Shown here piece after piece: positions 44,980 to 56,005 of a stretch of DNA of 64,000 nucleotides. Location of the stretch: assembly GCA_024195265.1 (NCBI GenBank), contig JAJLRJ010000014.1, positions 17,555,959 to 17,619,958 on the forward strand, in the 5' to 3' direction. This stretch comes from Dendrophyllia cribrosa. Lineage: Eukaryota; Cnidaria; Anthozoa; Scleractinia; Dendrophylliidae. The notes under the pieces were generated by a model that was given only the letters and a program-made list of their open reading frames with translations, did no database searches and was not told where the DNA came from. The position numbers were made by a program, and so were the translations under genes. Position 1 is the stretch's first letter; the number at the start of each line of letters is the position of its first letter.

Positions 44980-45828
44980 CTAACATAATATTTGTTTTGC
45001 AGTATTAACAACAGCCTGGCGAAGGTCACGTAGACGCCAGCAATACAAAAATGGATTAATGGACGAGTTCATCAACACCACAGTGGTGGCAAAGTTCCAC
45101 TCTTTTTTCCAGACCTTGTATGATTCATCTATACCATGAAGAGTTAATAAAACGTACAATGGAAAATAACATATTATCATGCAGATGTAAAATACAAACG
45201 TGTTCATTGCACTTTTCATTAATTGCAACATTTGTGTATTATTTCCAAAATTTGAACTCTCCACAGCCTGTTGTTGAGCCTGAATTTGTCGATGATGCTG
45301 ATGAACGATTCGATAAATTTTGATGTAAGTAAATGTGGAAATTACAAGGCAAATACCAGTAAGAACTGCTAAGACAAGGTGATATGCAAGATCATTCCAA
45401 AAATAAAAACCAGAAGAAAGAAAATTTACCAACCAAATGATCAAAACGGTATAGCTGACACGGGAGTTCGTGACTAAAGTAGTGTATCGCAAGTGATAGT
45501 GAAGAGCCAAAAATCTATCCACACTTAAGGCTGTTACTATTAAGAGAGACACTCCACAAAAGGGATAGCCCACTGTATCCCATATAGTAGATAATAGAGG
45601 GTCTTTCGTAAGTTCTTTAGCAATATAAAGCGGTTGTGCAATAAAACCCACCAGAAGGTCTGAAACCGCGAGACTGCCAAGCATAATCATGGAAGGCGAG
45701 CGTATGGAAGGATTTCTCAACATGGCGACTAAAACTAAAACATTGCCAATGATGGAAATAAAGATCATCGGAGCATTGAGGACACAGTTAATGATGACCA
45801 TATTTTCAGGACGAGAATTATCTTCCAT
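44980..45828 (-). CDS. Class-A GPCR 2, intronless, paralogue of GPCR 1
   Basis: 282 residues from the ATG at 45,828. The frame stays open upstream to a TTG at 45,867, but animal initiation and alignment with GPCR 1 favour the ATG. Landmarks as in GPCR 1: IIGN in TM1, LAVSD in TM2, SVDRF at the end of TM3, TM6 CYFP, TM7 NPFLY, tail KQILC. It lacks the canonical TM3 disulphide cysteine, has a very short second extracellular loop and no TM5 proline. Intracellular loop 3 is QQQAVESSNFGNN. About 32 substitutions and one indel separate it from GPCR 1. The same transcription direction and shared upstream block indicate a tandem duplication. Confidence 0.92.
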   Translation of the reverse strand: MEDNSRPENMVIINCVLNAPMIFISIIGNVLVLVAMLRNPSIRSPSMIMLGSLAVSDLLVGFIAQPLYIAKELTKDPLLSTIWDTVGYPFCGVSLLIVTALSVDRFLALHYHLRYTTLVTNSRVSYTVLIIWLVNFLSSGFYFWNDLAYHLVLAVLTGICLVISTFTYIKIYRIVHQHHRQIQAQQQAVESSNFGNNTQMLQLMKSAMNTFVFYICMIICYFPLYVLLTLHGIDESYKVWKKEWNFATTVVLMNSSINPFLYCWRLRDLRQAVVNTAKQILC

Positions 45829-46880
45829 GTTGCCGAAATTCGCCAAGCTTTTATTCGTTCTTCTCAATACAGTAAGCGTCTTTTCGTAGAATTATAACTG
45901 ACTGTGCTTTAAACCGAACGTTCTTCAGTTGCCAGTGAGCAAAGTTGATATAATATCTGACAACATGCCAGGTGTTGTGCTTATAGTCTTGCGTGAGCTT
46001 AATAATTAAACTTGTCCGTCCCCTTTTCCGGTGTACGTAGTTGAAAGTTCACACATAATCCAAAAGGTTTCCTCTGCCATAGATTACAACTGAAATTAAA
46101 GCATGACTGAAATGCGTTTCCTTTCATTGCCTTCAAACTAATGCCAGGCTAAGCCAGTGTATTAATGAACGCTTCGTGCTGCGATGTGAATAAGGAAATG
46201 AATTTATTAGAACATCTTGTATTCTTTATATTTGTTTTAAGAGATCGACAAATGACAGTTATTTCAAAATGCTTTAAGTGATAATAAACCTGCTGATCGA
46301 TTTAAGGGTGTATATGTCGGTTGCAATTGAAATACTATTGAGGATTTCGTGTTTTCCTTCTAAAACTTTTAATATTTTTAAATCCACAAGACATTAAAAG
46401 TATTGCTTATTGCCTTAAATCCATTAAATAAATTGCTCAACTTTAATTTATTCAAATAGTGGTTCTTTCGAGTTAACCAGCTGCCATGCATAGTAAAATA
46501 CATATCCATATTACTTGAGTACAAAATTGAGCAATTCATCCCGTTAAAATGACAAGCTAAAATTACGGTCGTCTCGGATTTTATTGTCAGCCGATTCAAA
46601 ATTGAGCAGTTTCATTTTTTCATTTCAATGAAAAGTCAAAATTACAGTGGCCTTCTTAAATTTCATTTGCATACGTAAGTTCAATACGGATGTATCGATG
46701 ACTCCAGGATTACACGCCTATAAATGCTTTTCATCTACCAAGACTAAAAATGTTAAAGGAAACGTAAAAATTTAATGTATTTGGATGGTAGAACGTTGAG
46801 ACATTTTCTTTATTTCTCTGAATTTTCACTGCATAGAAGGTGTCCTGATGCAAATGATCTCAAACATTAATTGGATAAAT
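45829..46880 (-). promoter_or_regulatory. Upstream region of GPCR 2, conserved with GPCR 1 and in part at 55,645-55,735
   Basis: A stretch containing GCAACTGAAGAAC, CAACATGCCAGG and GTTGTGCTTATAGTC (45,915-46,000, read on minus) is also found at 55,660-55,733 in front of a receptor fragment. Further blocks match 36,560-37,380. Core promoter position unknown. Confidence 0.5.
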
Positions 46881-46889
46881 TGTCATGCA

Positions 46890-47012
46890 TGCATGCATGC
46901 ATGCATACACAAATCTGTCCATCCATCCGTCCGCCCATCCTTCCATCCATCCATCCATCCATCCATCCATCCATCCATCCATCCATCCATCCATCCATCC
47001 ATCCATCCATCC
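46890..47012. repeat. (CATG)n and (ATCC)n microsatellites
   Basis: TGCATGCATGCATGCATGCATAC, then about 20 units of CATC/ATCC to 47,012. Open frames through it are simple-sequence artefacts. Confidence 0.95.
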
Positions 47013-47225
47013 GCAAGGAAGATTTTTTTTTTAATTTTGAAACTTATGACAAGTAGGTTCCCTTTTGCATCAAACGTGCTTCATATAGTTGCGACACCTG
47101 TAAAAGACAACAAAATACAATATTAGTCAGCTCAAATATCTCAGATGGATCGACTTCCATCACTCGTTTTCGTAACGTTTTTGTAACTTAAAGGAAGCTT
47201 ACAAATACTAAAAGATGTTTTGAGA

Positions 47226-48088
47226 ATGACAAACATTACTAGGAGTATTAAGAACGAATCAGACGAAGCCATTGAAACTGTTGTCATCGTTAACTGTGTC
47301 CTTAATGCTCCACTGATTATTATATCCATCATTGACAACGCCTTGGTGCTGGCCGCTATATTGAGAACTCCTTCGCTTCGTTCACCGTCCATAATTTTGC
47401 TCTGCAGTCTCGCTGTCTCAGATATTCTTGTTGGGTTTGTTGTGCAGCCACTTTACATTGCCAAAGAAATTACTACAGATGACGTCTCTCTATTCCGCAT
47501 TCTCGAATTCATGGCATTTGCTTTATGAGGCGTGTCCCTGATGACAGTAACAGTTATGAAGTTTGGATCGATTCGCAGCTTTACACTATCACTTATTCGT
47601 CCTTTAATAGTCACTACACGCCGAGTCGTCTCAACTTCAGTAATAATGTGGCTTAGCAATTTAATTTCGTTGACTCTTTACTTTTGGAATAGGACTATCT
47701 ATTTAATTATTTCCTCGGTATTTATTTGCATGTGCCTCTTAATATCTTTCATTTCTTACATCCGAATTAGTCGAATTGTGCAACATCATCAGTTACAGAT
47801 TCATATTCAACAGCAAGCTGTTCAAAGTTCACAATCTGAACTGTTAATTTAAACATGGCGCGATTAAGGACAAGTGCAGTAAACAATTTTATATTTTTAA
47901 TTTGTATGGTTCTGTTTTGTTTGCCAAAGCTAATTTCGTTGACTGTGTATGCCATTTCAAACAAGCACTGGTCCAACAGTTGGAACTTTGCAGATACCGT
48001 TCTGTATTGTTGGAGACTTCGGGAACTTCGAACGGCAGTTGGGAAGATAGCTAGACTAATGTTATGTAGGAAAATAAAAATAAACTGA
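47226..48088 (+). pseudogene. Class-A GPCR pseudogene related to GPCR 1/2
   Basis: TM1-TM2 are readable (ISIIDNALVL, LAVSDILVG) from the ATG at 47,226. Lesions: a TGA at 47,526-47,528 at the TM3 cysteine codon that GPCR 1-4 keep; compensating frameshifts around a DRFAALHYHL segment that is only readable in another frame (about 47,560-47,610); TAA at 47,850 plus a frameshift in loop 3; and a 30-bp deletion removing the NSSINP part of TM7, leaving FADTVLYCWRLREL. Note N1.50 is preserved but the preceding G is D. The tail CRKIKIN ends at TGA. No functional receptor can be made. Confidence 0.9.
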
Positions 48089-48834
48089 AGGCTGAACCAT
48101 CTGAGGCTTACTCCAGGTTCTAAAAAAATATCATTCTGGCACAACTTTCCTTATCTTTTATTGCGATATTTGACATGTATCAATATTACACTTAGAGAAA
48201 ACACAATATTGAATCTGTATCATGGAAACAACGATTTTTCATTGACTGGCACTTACATGTAGATCGAGCTAGATCGATGAAGAAATATGGATGTAATAAA
48301 AAACGGTGAAATGTCGCTCATTTATACGCCCTGGGCTTGACAACTTCGAAAGGTTTTTTGGTTATAAAAGATACCACCATCTGTTTCCGTCATTTAAAGA
48401 CGACTATTAATAATGCATAAATGTGATGAGTTTAGGCACATTTATCAGTGTCAAACCGTAGTTTTTGAACTTATGGTTGTCCTGCAGAAGTATCAATAAA
48501 TTGAGCTACGATTCATATTTTGATATAGCCTTCTCTGTCAAAGACAGAAAAATACATCAACCTAAGGAGAATTTTGATCTGTAGCCTGCAATTAAATGTG
48601 TAGCTCATTCAAATATCAGATATCCACCAGCGGTAGAATAAAAAGAGGAGCTTTGTTTTGGAGACAATTAGTTTGGGGGCCCATAATGGTTTGTGTCAAT
48701 GTACAGACCTTTTATAATTTTGCGAGTTTAGCATTTTGCTTGAATTTGAAATTGGTTTCAGTTCGTGGAATTAATTTCAGTGGTGTAATAAAATCGAATG
48801 TAGATGACGCACTTGGTGGCTATTACTGCATTAT

Positions 48835-49834
48835 GCGCCAATCAATTCGAAACATCAACATCACCCCCCCGGGCAATGCCCCGGGCATTTGAACTTTTGA
48901 AGATCGACTTGTTCAAATTCCCGCCCCCTTGGGCGAAAATTGCATTCAAATACCCCACCATAGCACAGGATTTGATGGTCAAATGCCCCTCCTAAAGATC
49001 AAAAGTTTTTAGTGAGAATAAAAAATACACTTTGCATTCAGTTTTTCTGATTTATTCTACCGAGTGTTTTCCTCGAGAATATCCTCAACTGAACCGCGTA
49101 TACTTTGCAACTGATATTTCACTGCACGGCACTTCCGCTGTGGACACCACGTCGAAATGAATTTGTTATTGTTTGGGGATTTACTTTTCGATAATATTTT
49201 TTCTAAATTGAGTAATTCCTCGTGTGATCAACAAATGTTGCAAAAAATATTTAGCAAAGCGGTTGTAAAGTTGTAAAGTTGGGTTTTGAACAAATCGTTT
49301 GCAAGCGTTATTCCACCAAGTGAAAATTTATTAATCTAAACGCATTTTATAGCAACTGACAAATGTTTCCTGAGAGAAAGGTTGTTGTTCATTCTGATTT
49401 TACAGTGTTTTTTCTTTTCAATTAAGTGCTGTTTAAGATCTGCGGATCTGCGGACTGGCAATACAGTCAGCCACCTTGACTTCGAAATCTCTTGTACGCG
49501 TTGAATAGCAGTTAAAACTATATTTTAAAAATCTACAATTTACAAACCTTCAAAAACATTGCAAAGCTTTGTCAGCCCCTTTTTCACTTGCCACTAACAA
49601 AAACGATATTTTTTCCTTTAATAGGCCTCTACTAAAAAACCCCGATATTTGGAACACTTCCGGTTCAAATTCCCCACCCCACCTGGGCAAAGTCAAATTC
49701 CCCACCCCCGGGATGGCCTTTCACATCAAATGCCCGACTCCCCGGGCATAGAAAATGTTCAAATGCCCGGGGCATGCCCGGGGAGGGGGGGGGGGGGGGG
49801 GGGGGGGATGTTGATGTTTCGAATTGATCGGCGC
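48835..49834. mobile_element. 1,000-bp transposon insertion with GCGCCAATC inverted ends
   Basis: The ends GCGCCAATCAATTCGAAAC and GTTTCGAATTGATCGGCGC are inverted, flanked by ATTAT on both sides. The right copy of segment X (57,495-57,515) has the uninterrupted site TAATGCGATAACAGCC, i.e. the empty target. Subterminal CCCGGGCAATGCCCCGGGC and a run of about 22 G (49,786-49,807) are present. No transposase. Confidence 0.85.
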
Positions 49835-49973
49835 ATTATAGGAATAGCCATGAGACCTACAAGGCAAAATATTTCGTGCTGTTTTTCAGTTTTCTGTGGC
49901 TATATTACAGACGATACCGTTTTGGTTATAACAGTGACAAAATTCATTAATTACCAATCAATTCTTGGATTTC

Positions 49974-50747
49974 ACTGTCACGCCATAAAATTTTAAAATC
50001 GAAACGAATTAGCGAAGGAAGCCAATAATTTGTAATGTTATAAAAGAGTAACAAATAAACAACTTCGCGAAGTCTCAGATCTGTGCAATATTCCGTTGTT
50101 GAATTATTCGCCGAAGCATTCGACTCAAATTTACAGAGCTTTGTATGGAAACGCCATCCCGGAGGGACACCAAGATATAATGTTTTAGAATCGAAACTAT
50201 TTAGTGAAAGAAGCCAATAATTTGTAATGTTATAAAAGAGTAATAAATAAAAAACTTCGCTAAGTCTCAGATCTGTGCAGTATCCCGTTGTTGAATTATT
50301 CGCCGAAACACTCGACTCAAATTTACAGAGCTTTGTATGGAAACGCCATCTTGGTGCCCCTCCGAGGGGCACCAAGATGGCCGCCGGAAATCAATAAAAA
50401 CATCTGGACTTCACTTTCGCTCTGAAAGCGATTACTTTTCTCTCGTGAACTACTATTCATTCGCATAAACTGCATTCCTAATACTTTAACTGCCCAAAGT
50501 GCCAAAAATCACGAGGAGAGGCCCTTGTTTCATAGGAAAAAGCTTTGTCACGGACGCCATGTTGGTGTCACGTAGGGTGAAAAGTCAGAAATTCAAAATG
50601 CTGTATTTTCAAAACGAAAGACGCTACCGGGTTGGATACTTGTGAAACGATTTATTTTTAAGTCATCTTCAACCTGGTGGACATATAAATTCAGAAGGCA
50701 TTACAATTTATGATTTTCGAATTTGATGACGTCACGTGAAAACCAAG
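49974..50747. mobile_element. 774-bp transposon insertion with CTTGGxTTTCAC ends and AATT duplication
   Basis: Left CTTGGATTTCACTGTCACG, right CGTCACGTGAAAACCAAG. AATT lies on each side (49,970-49,973 and 50,748-50,751). The right copy of X has a single AATT at the same place (ACCAATTGATTGG, 57,376-57,388). Inside are two 192-bp direct repeats (about 49,990-50,180 and 50,181-50,372) and a hairpin CTTGGTGCCCCTCC / GGGGCACCAAG. Confidence 0.85.
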
Positions 50748-50756
50748 AATTGGTAG

Positions 50757-50931
50757 GAATTAATGGAGACATGTTTTTGAGACTGTGGACAAAATTCTAT
50801 GGTGTAACCATTTAAATGAAACCTCTTTGGCAGTACTTTTGCATGGTACCATTTGTTTTTCAATATTTTACAAAAAGAAATTTGGGACTTTATATAAATT
50901 TCTTTCTTTGGCACTCTTAGGAGTTAAAGGG
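50757..50931 (+). mobile_element. CCCTTT-ended TTAA MITE, copy g (left end missing)
   Basis: One internal unit and right end CTTAGGAGTTAAAGGG followed by TTAA. It has a counterpart at the matching place in the right copy of X (57,184), so it is older than the duplication. Confidence 0.75.
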
Positions 50932-52272
50932 TTAATCAGCGATGAGAGGAACAATTTTGTTATTAGTTTGCACGCAAATTAGATTTTGATCAACGGACTC
51001 TTCGGTGCCTTTACTAAACTATCACAGTAGGGAATCTTGACAAATGGCTGTTTTTTTGTTATTATTAAAGTCGTCTGAGGCTTTAAAATTATCTTAATTA
51101 TAGAAAGTTAAAGTAACCTGCGGATGCATTAAAAATCAGACGAATTTATTAATTTAATTTCACCAGTTAAGCGAGTCTAAGTGACGAAATTCTAACGCAA
51201 AGGGAATTTTCATCACCCAACATTAGTGAATTCGCATTGGTAAAGCGAAACATTCTCTATTCTATGATATTCGATAAAATAATAAATAACATAACTTGCC
51301 GTTTTATCGAAATTGAGATATTTCCAAAAAATAGTAATATTAAATATGCTAACAACGACAAATCTAAAGATATAAATACGACTTCTACCAGAACGCCAAG
51401 GATAATTCATTATGTCCAAAAGTGGTTATTTTAAAAATAAAAAAAAAATAAAAAAATAAAGTAAAAAACGATTTGGAAATTCAGTTTAATTTTTCGTTTT
51501 GCATGATCTACGCTTCACAATTAGGCTACTAAAAGGCAGCAAAGTTGTTCGAGGAAATAAAAAGTTTGTAATACATGGCAGGATGATTTGCTTAGAGTTC
51601 TTGCTTGTCGGATCGTGAATCGGAATCGTTTTACATTTCCAAAACATTGGGACGGTTGTGCAATGGGAAATTGCGATAGAACGACCTATATATTGTCATT
51701 GTACTTTGCCATAACTGCCATTTCGCTAAAATCTCCACATTTTCTTACTTCAGAATTTATCGAATTGTTCGTCGACAACAGCTGCAACTTCACGGTTAAC
51801 AAAGGACCGTAGAAAGTGCCAAATGTTTACACTGTTGTAATTCACTCACCTTGGCGTTTTAAGAGTGCGCTGTCTTTCTACTCTCGTTTAGGAAGTCTCG
51901 TGCTATGATCTTACTTACATTAGCACCGCCGGAAACTTTTTAAGATGAAAGGGCCTTTTTATTATATATCTAGGAGCAGTGGCCTACAACCACACAGAAA
52001 TTCATAGGGATTAAGAGCAATATACTTTCTCGTCCTTTCGACAATTTTTTCTAGTTTAGTCATCAGTTTTGAGTCATTTTATAAACCATAAATTATTTTA
52101 CTGACATTTATTTTTTTTACAGGGCCTCTATTGCATAATAACGGTATTTTTACACAAAAGGACTCACCCTGTAAAAATATTTATATTTAATAAATAAATA
52201 ATATATAAAGGGGTTGTTTTCTAAAGTAACTCAGTAGTGCTGCGTTGGTGAAGGACGGAAACACGCAAATGA

Positions 52273-52399
52273 AATTTTATCAACTGAGTTGACGAGGTAA
52301 ATTGGCCACGTAACTTAAAGAGATTCCAAAGCTTATCTTTTGTAGCTTTTGAATTCCTTTTACCGTGGCCAATTTACCTAACAACTCAGTTGATAAAAC
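52273..52399. mobile_element. Foldback MITE, TTTTATCAACTGAGTTG ends
   Basis: TTTTATCAACTGAGTTG and CAACTCAGTTGATAAAA; inner arms GGTAAATTGGCCACG and CGTGGCCAATTTACC. The duplicate is at 58,629-58,754. Confidence 0.85.
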
Positions 52400-52506
52400 C
52401 ATCTTTTAGTGCGGCTATATAAACATTTTTCTCGTAAACAGGTTTGCAGTTTCATTATTCACATACGTTATTAATTTCAAGACACGCCGGTTTCATGCCT
52501 CGTTTT

Positions 52507-52821
52507 CCCGGGGGGTACTCCCTTATATACGCTATATAGGTATGTGCCGCCCGATAGGGTAGGGTTTTTGAGGTGCTCAGTCCTTAAATAGGGTATCCTT
52601 TTTGGTATTTTTGGTATTGTGATCCTGAGATATTCCTTAGATAGGGTCACTAAATTGTAGTATCCACCCCAACGCGCAAAATTAAAAATATATGGTCTGT
52701 TAAAACTATACTGCACGCCTGGTTTTGGGCCTTAAAAAGGGTGTCAAATCTCGTTGTTCTACCCTTAAATAGGGTCAGGATTTGAGAACATTGGCGGCAC
52801 ACACCTATCCCCCCCCCCGGG
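52507..52821. mobile_element. G-tract MITE, copy 1 (8-bp target, CTGGTTTT type)
   Basis: Ends CCCGGGGGGTACTCCC and a C-run plus CCGGG; inverted TATAGGTATGTGCCGCC and GGCGGCACACACCTAT. G-tract 6, C-tract about 10. Same insertion as 58,850-59,228. Confidence 0.8.
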
Positions 52822-53371
52822 CTGGTTTAAAATAGTGTTGTTTTTCGGAACAGCCATAAATGGGCAAAAAATACTTTTATGAGCCGAAAAAATAGAGCTT
52901 AAACTTGCTTGTGTATGATTTGGTGATTTAACCTCGCTTCCGTCTAGCTCTTCAGGAACGAAGGACCATGCAGTGTCGTATGTCTTAGTTCGAAACTACC
53001 TCGTGAGATAGACTCAGCCATACTCAGAGTAAACATGTCTCGCCTGTGATTCGCACAATGCACCGCCTAATGTGAACACTTTACGTATCATTCGTGCAAA
53101 CTAAACAATGTTTCGCGCTAGTGTGAACACAGCATCGGTTGGACTCGAAGTAGCAAGGCATAATTTCCCAGTGGGTCTTTAAGATATCTTTTTAAACATC
53201 TTCCGGTGGCTTTAACTTAAAAGGAACCCAACCCACACGGTTTATTTACTGCCAAGTGACAGGCTGGGTTTGATCTTTGATCTGGGTTTTAAAAAACGGC
53301 AAGCGGTATTAAAGTCCACGAGCAAAGAGATTTTTAAAACGACATTAATTTGCTGAAAAATTTAAACTGAT

Positions 53372-54331
53372 ATGTCAATCACCAACGACTCGCAGACCGT
53401 GACAGCCTATGATTTTCCGAGAATTATTGTCACCGTTAACTGTGTTCTAAATGTACCATTGATGCTTATAGCAATTGTTGGCAACACCTTGGTGCTAGGT
53501 ACGGTCATCGCAACGTCTTCCCTCCGTTCACCTTCCATAATTTTGCTTTGTAGTCTCGCTGTTTCTGACCTAGGCGTTGGCTTGGTAGTACAACCGTTTT
53601 ATATCGGAGAAGAACTGACATCAAGTGAATTTATGCGGAATGTAATGGCAACGTTGGCGCTTGTTTTGTGTGGAGTTTCGCTTGCTACAATGACACTGAT
53701 AGGTGTGGATCGATATTTGGCTCTTCGGTACCACCTGGCTTATATCACAAGAGTTACAACACCCCGCGTTTTGTTCATTTTAGCTATTGTTTGGCTTTTT
53801 CACCTAATTTTGAACAAGTTTTGGGTACCAGCGAAATATATTTATGTCGGATTTGCTCTGACCTTCGTTTACGTTATAGCTACCACCATTTCATACATTC
53901 ATATATATCGTGTTGTTCGACGCCATAAGTTACAGATTCACGTTCAACATCAGGTAGTGCAAGGCGTACAAAGCTCTAAGGCTCTAAAATTAGCGTCCGT
54001 GCAGCGAACTATCATAAGTACCTTTGTGTTTTATATCTGCATAATTCTTTGTTATTTGCCATGGCTTATTCAGCGGCTCTTCTATAACGATATTTATATC
54101 TCAAATAGAAAAACACCTTGGATCTTCACAGGGACTTTGGTCTTTGCAAATTCGGCCATCAATCCTTTTTTGTATGCCTGGCGTCTTCGCGAACTTCGAA
54201 TAGCAATTAAAAAGACAGTAGCAAAAATGCTGTTTATAAAAAAGAGGAATAAAACTGAACGTTTTGTCCGTCAACTTAATGGATCTTTTAACACTCGCAA
54301 AACGCTTCCCCGTCTTAGCAGCCGTACGTGA
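53372..54331 (+). CDS. Class-A GPCR 3, intronless (DRY type)
   Basis: 319 residues, plasma-membrane receptor of unknown ligand. N5 in N-D-S is a sequon. N38 in IVGN (1.50), D66 in LAVSD (2.50), C100 inside TM3, D113-R114-Y115, W in AIVWLF (TM4), TM6 CYLP (W6.48 replaced by Y), TM7 NSAINPFLY. No cysteine 25 residues before R114, as in GPCR 1/2. TM4 reads FHLILNKFW, one codon shorter than GPCR 4. The basic tail (KKRNKTERFVR) is longer than in GPCR 1/2. It is about 93% identical to GPCR 4. ATG context is AACTGATATG; a polyadenylation signal AATAAA lies at 54,470. Confidence 0.93.
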   Translation: MSITNDSQTVTAYDFPRIIVTVNCVLNVPLMLIAIVGNTLVLGTVIATSSLRSPSIILLCSLAVSDLGVGLVVQPFYIGEELTSSEFMRNVMATLALVLCGVSLATMTLIGVDRYLALRYHLAYITRVTTPRVLFILAIVWLFHLILNKFWVPAKYIYVGFALTFVYVIATTISYIHIYRVVRRHKLQIHVQHQVVQGVQSSKALKLASVQRTIISTFVFYICIILCYLPWLIQRLFYNDIYISNRKTPWIFTGTLVFANSAINPFLYAWRLRELRIAIKKTVAKMLFIKKRNKTERFVRQLNGSFNTRKTLPRLSSRT

Positions 54332-54469
54332 AGTCTAAACACTTACGGGTATATCGTTCCTTTCCTGTTGCTAAAGACAGATTTGAAATACACGCTCATG
54401 TTATGTATCGAAGAAGAGTGAGTTGAATGGAGTTGCCAGTTTCCAGAATTTTCTTTTGGCATTATAAGT

Positions 54470-54475
54470 AATAAA
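54470..54475 (+). terminator. Polyadenylation signal of GPCR 3
   Basis: AATAAA about 140 bp after the stop codon; the same signal in the same context follows GPCR 4. Confidence 0.55.
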
Positions 54476-55644
54476 ATTGCGTATTAACACAATAATTAAA
54501 TACATTGAAAGAACTGTTTTGAAGCTTATTTACTGGGAGGAATTATTAAAGGCGGACCGTATCATTGAAGAAAAAAAAGCACTTCAATGTCATTCATAGT
54601 AGGGCATACAGTTGAATCAGAAAATCCTTTTCGTAATATAACGAAAAACTGACAAGTATTATAGCTGCAGAAACAACATTAGCATCTTCCACTAATACAA
54701 GCACGCTTTCTCTTTAGAGACATACCGAAGACATTCTACAGTCATCAAACTGAAAACAAAAAGATATAAGCAAGAATGACATATATATTCTGGGAACTTG
54801 ATTGCCATTTGTGTTACGATGTTCCTAAAGATAAACCCATCGGGACCTGTTTTCGGAAGGACTTTTATGTGTAAGATTTTGGTGCTTATTTGTTTTTAAG
54901 AGGGTTTATTTTTCGGAATTCTAACATAATATACATCGTACTAACGGAATCAGTAATTTTGCACCAAGTTAATGTAAGTCTAAAAAACATCGATCGCAGG
55001 TGACAAAATGATTATAATCGCAACAGGAATGTCCGTTTACGTTTTCGCTTATTGTCCCCAGTTGACTTCCAATCGGCATCATTCTCCATATCCTGCTGTT
55101 TGACTTAATTTGATAAAAGAATAAAGTGGTTAGTAATATTTTTAGTTTTAAAAGAAACTGTGGTGCTGCGTCGGTGAGGGAGTGAAACATTGAAATTTGG
55201 TTTTGTTATTTACAAGGTAAATTGGCCACCGTAAAAAGATTTAAAAGGCTGACGCGTTTTGAGCGCTAGCGCTTCGTCTTATTCGAGAAAGGCTGGAAAC
55301 AACCAAATATTCTAAAATTTGTCTAGTTTCGTCAAAGTACTATACGGAAAAATTGAAACGAGCGCTGTTGTGTTGATAACTGTGCATTTGTGATTGGTGT
55401 TTTAATTCTTCTTTCAGGAAGGAAATGCTAATGGAAGACGTCTGTATAGACGCGCTACTTTAATCAGTCAGCAGATCGATCGGCAGTCTGAGTTGGAACG
55501 CCTGAGGCTTGAAACGTGTAACTTTCTTTTATATACTTTGCAATAATCATGCTAATATAAAATCGATCAGTACCTTTAAAGTCGATAGAAACAAAATAAC
55601 CGATCAACTTGTTTGAAAATCATTCTCATAAGTGTATGTAAAGC

Positions 55645-56005
55645 GGCATGAGCCATCACGCCAGACTATAAGCACAACACCTGACATGTTGTCAGAGATT
55701 ATATAAACTTTGTTCACTGGCAACTGAAGAACAGTAAACAATTTTATATTTTACATTTGCATGGTTCTGTTTTACCTGCCAAAGCTAATTTCGTTGACTG
55801 TGTATGCCATTTCAAACAAGCACTGGTCCAACAGTTGGAACTTTGCCATGAGATACCGTTGTTTTTATGAACTCTTCAATCAATCCAATTCTGTATTGTT
55901 GGAGACTTCGGGAACTTCGAACAGCAGTTGGGAAGATAGCTAGACTAATGTTATGTAGGAAAATAGAAATAAACTGAAGGCTGAACTATCTGAGGCTTAC
56001 CAGGT
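55645..56005 (+). pseudogene. Chimeric GPCR fragment: upstream region joined to TM6-TM7
   Basis: 55,660-55,733 matches DNA upstream of GPCR 2 (on its coding strand). The sequence then jumps to the TM6-TM7 part of a receptor like the 47-kb pseudogene (ICMVLFYLPKLISL, then in a shifted frame MNSSINPILYCWRLREL). A 4-bp insertion CATG at about 55,847 shifts the frame. It retains the 30 bp lost from the other pseudogene. Ends TGA, as there. Confidence 0.85.

Larger units (their letters stand above)
48128..52100 (+). repeat. Segment X, left copy (inverted relative to 56,008-58,450)
   Basis: Begins ATATCATTCTGGCAC next to the pseudogene tail and ends near ATAAACCATAAATTATTT. It matches the reverse complement of 56,008-58,450 along its whole length. 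Without its two inserts (1,000 and 774 bp) it is about 2.2 kb, the same as the right copy without its own insert. No gene is recognised inside; short frames around 51,590-51,810 have relics in both copies but no known motif. Confidence 0.85.
52118..55645 (+). repeat. Duplicated block D, first copy, containing GPCR 3
   Basis: Starts ACAGGGCCTCTATTGCATAA and matches 58,471-62,728 throughout, including the foldback at 52,273-52,399, the G-tract MITE, the GPCR with about 450 bp upstream, and downstream DNA to CATAAGTGTATGTAAAGC. Confidence 0.9.

Noticed and set aside
45829..45867. Extra 13 codons at the front of GPCR 2
   Set aside because: They start with TTG. The aligned paralogue starts at the ATG equivalent to 45,828, and animal genes rarely use TTG.
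46848..47126. 92-codon frame rich in HPSI
   Set aside because: It is the translated (ATCC)n microsatellite.
47767..48144. 125-codon antisense frame over the receptor pseudogene
   Set aside because: Shadow of the receptor sequence with no protein features of its own.
49947..50375. 142-codon frame with an internal duplication
   Set aside because: It is the two 192-bp repeats of a non-autonomous transposon; no transposase motif.
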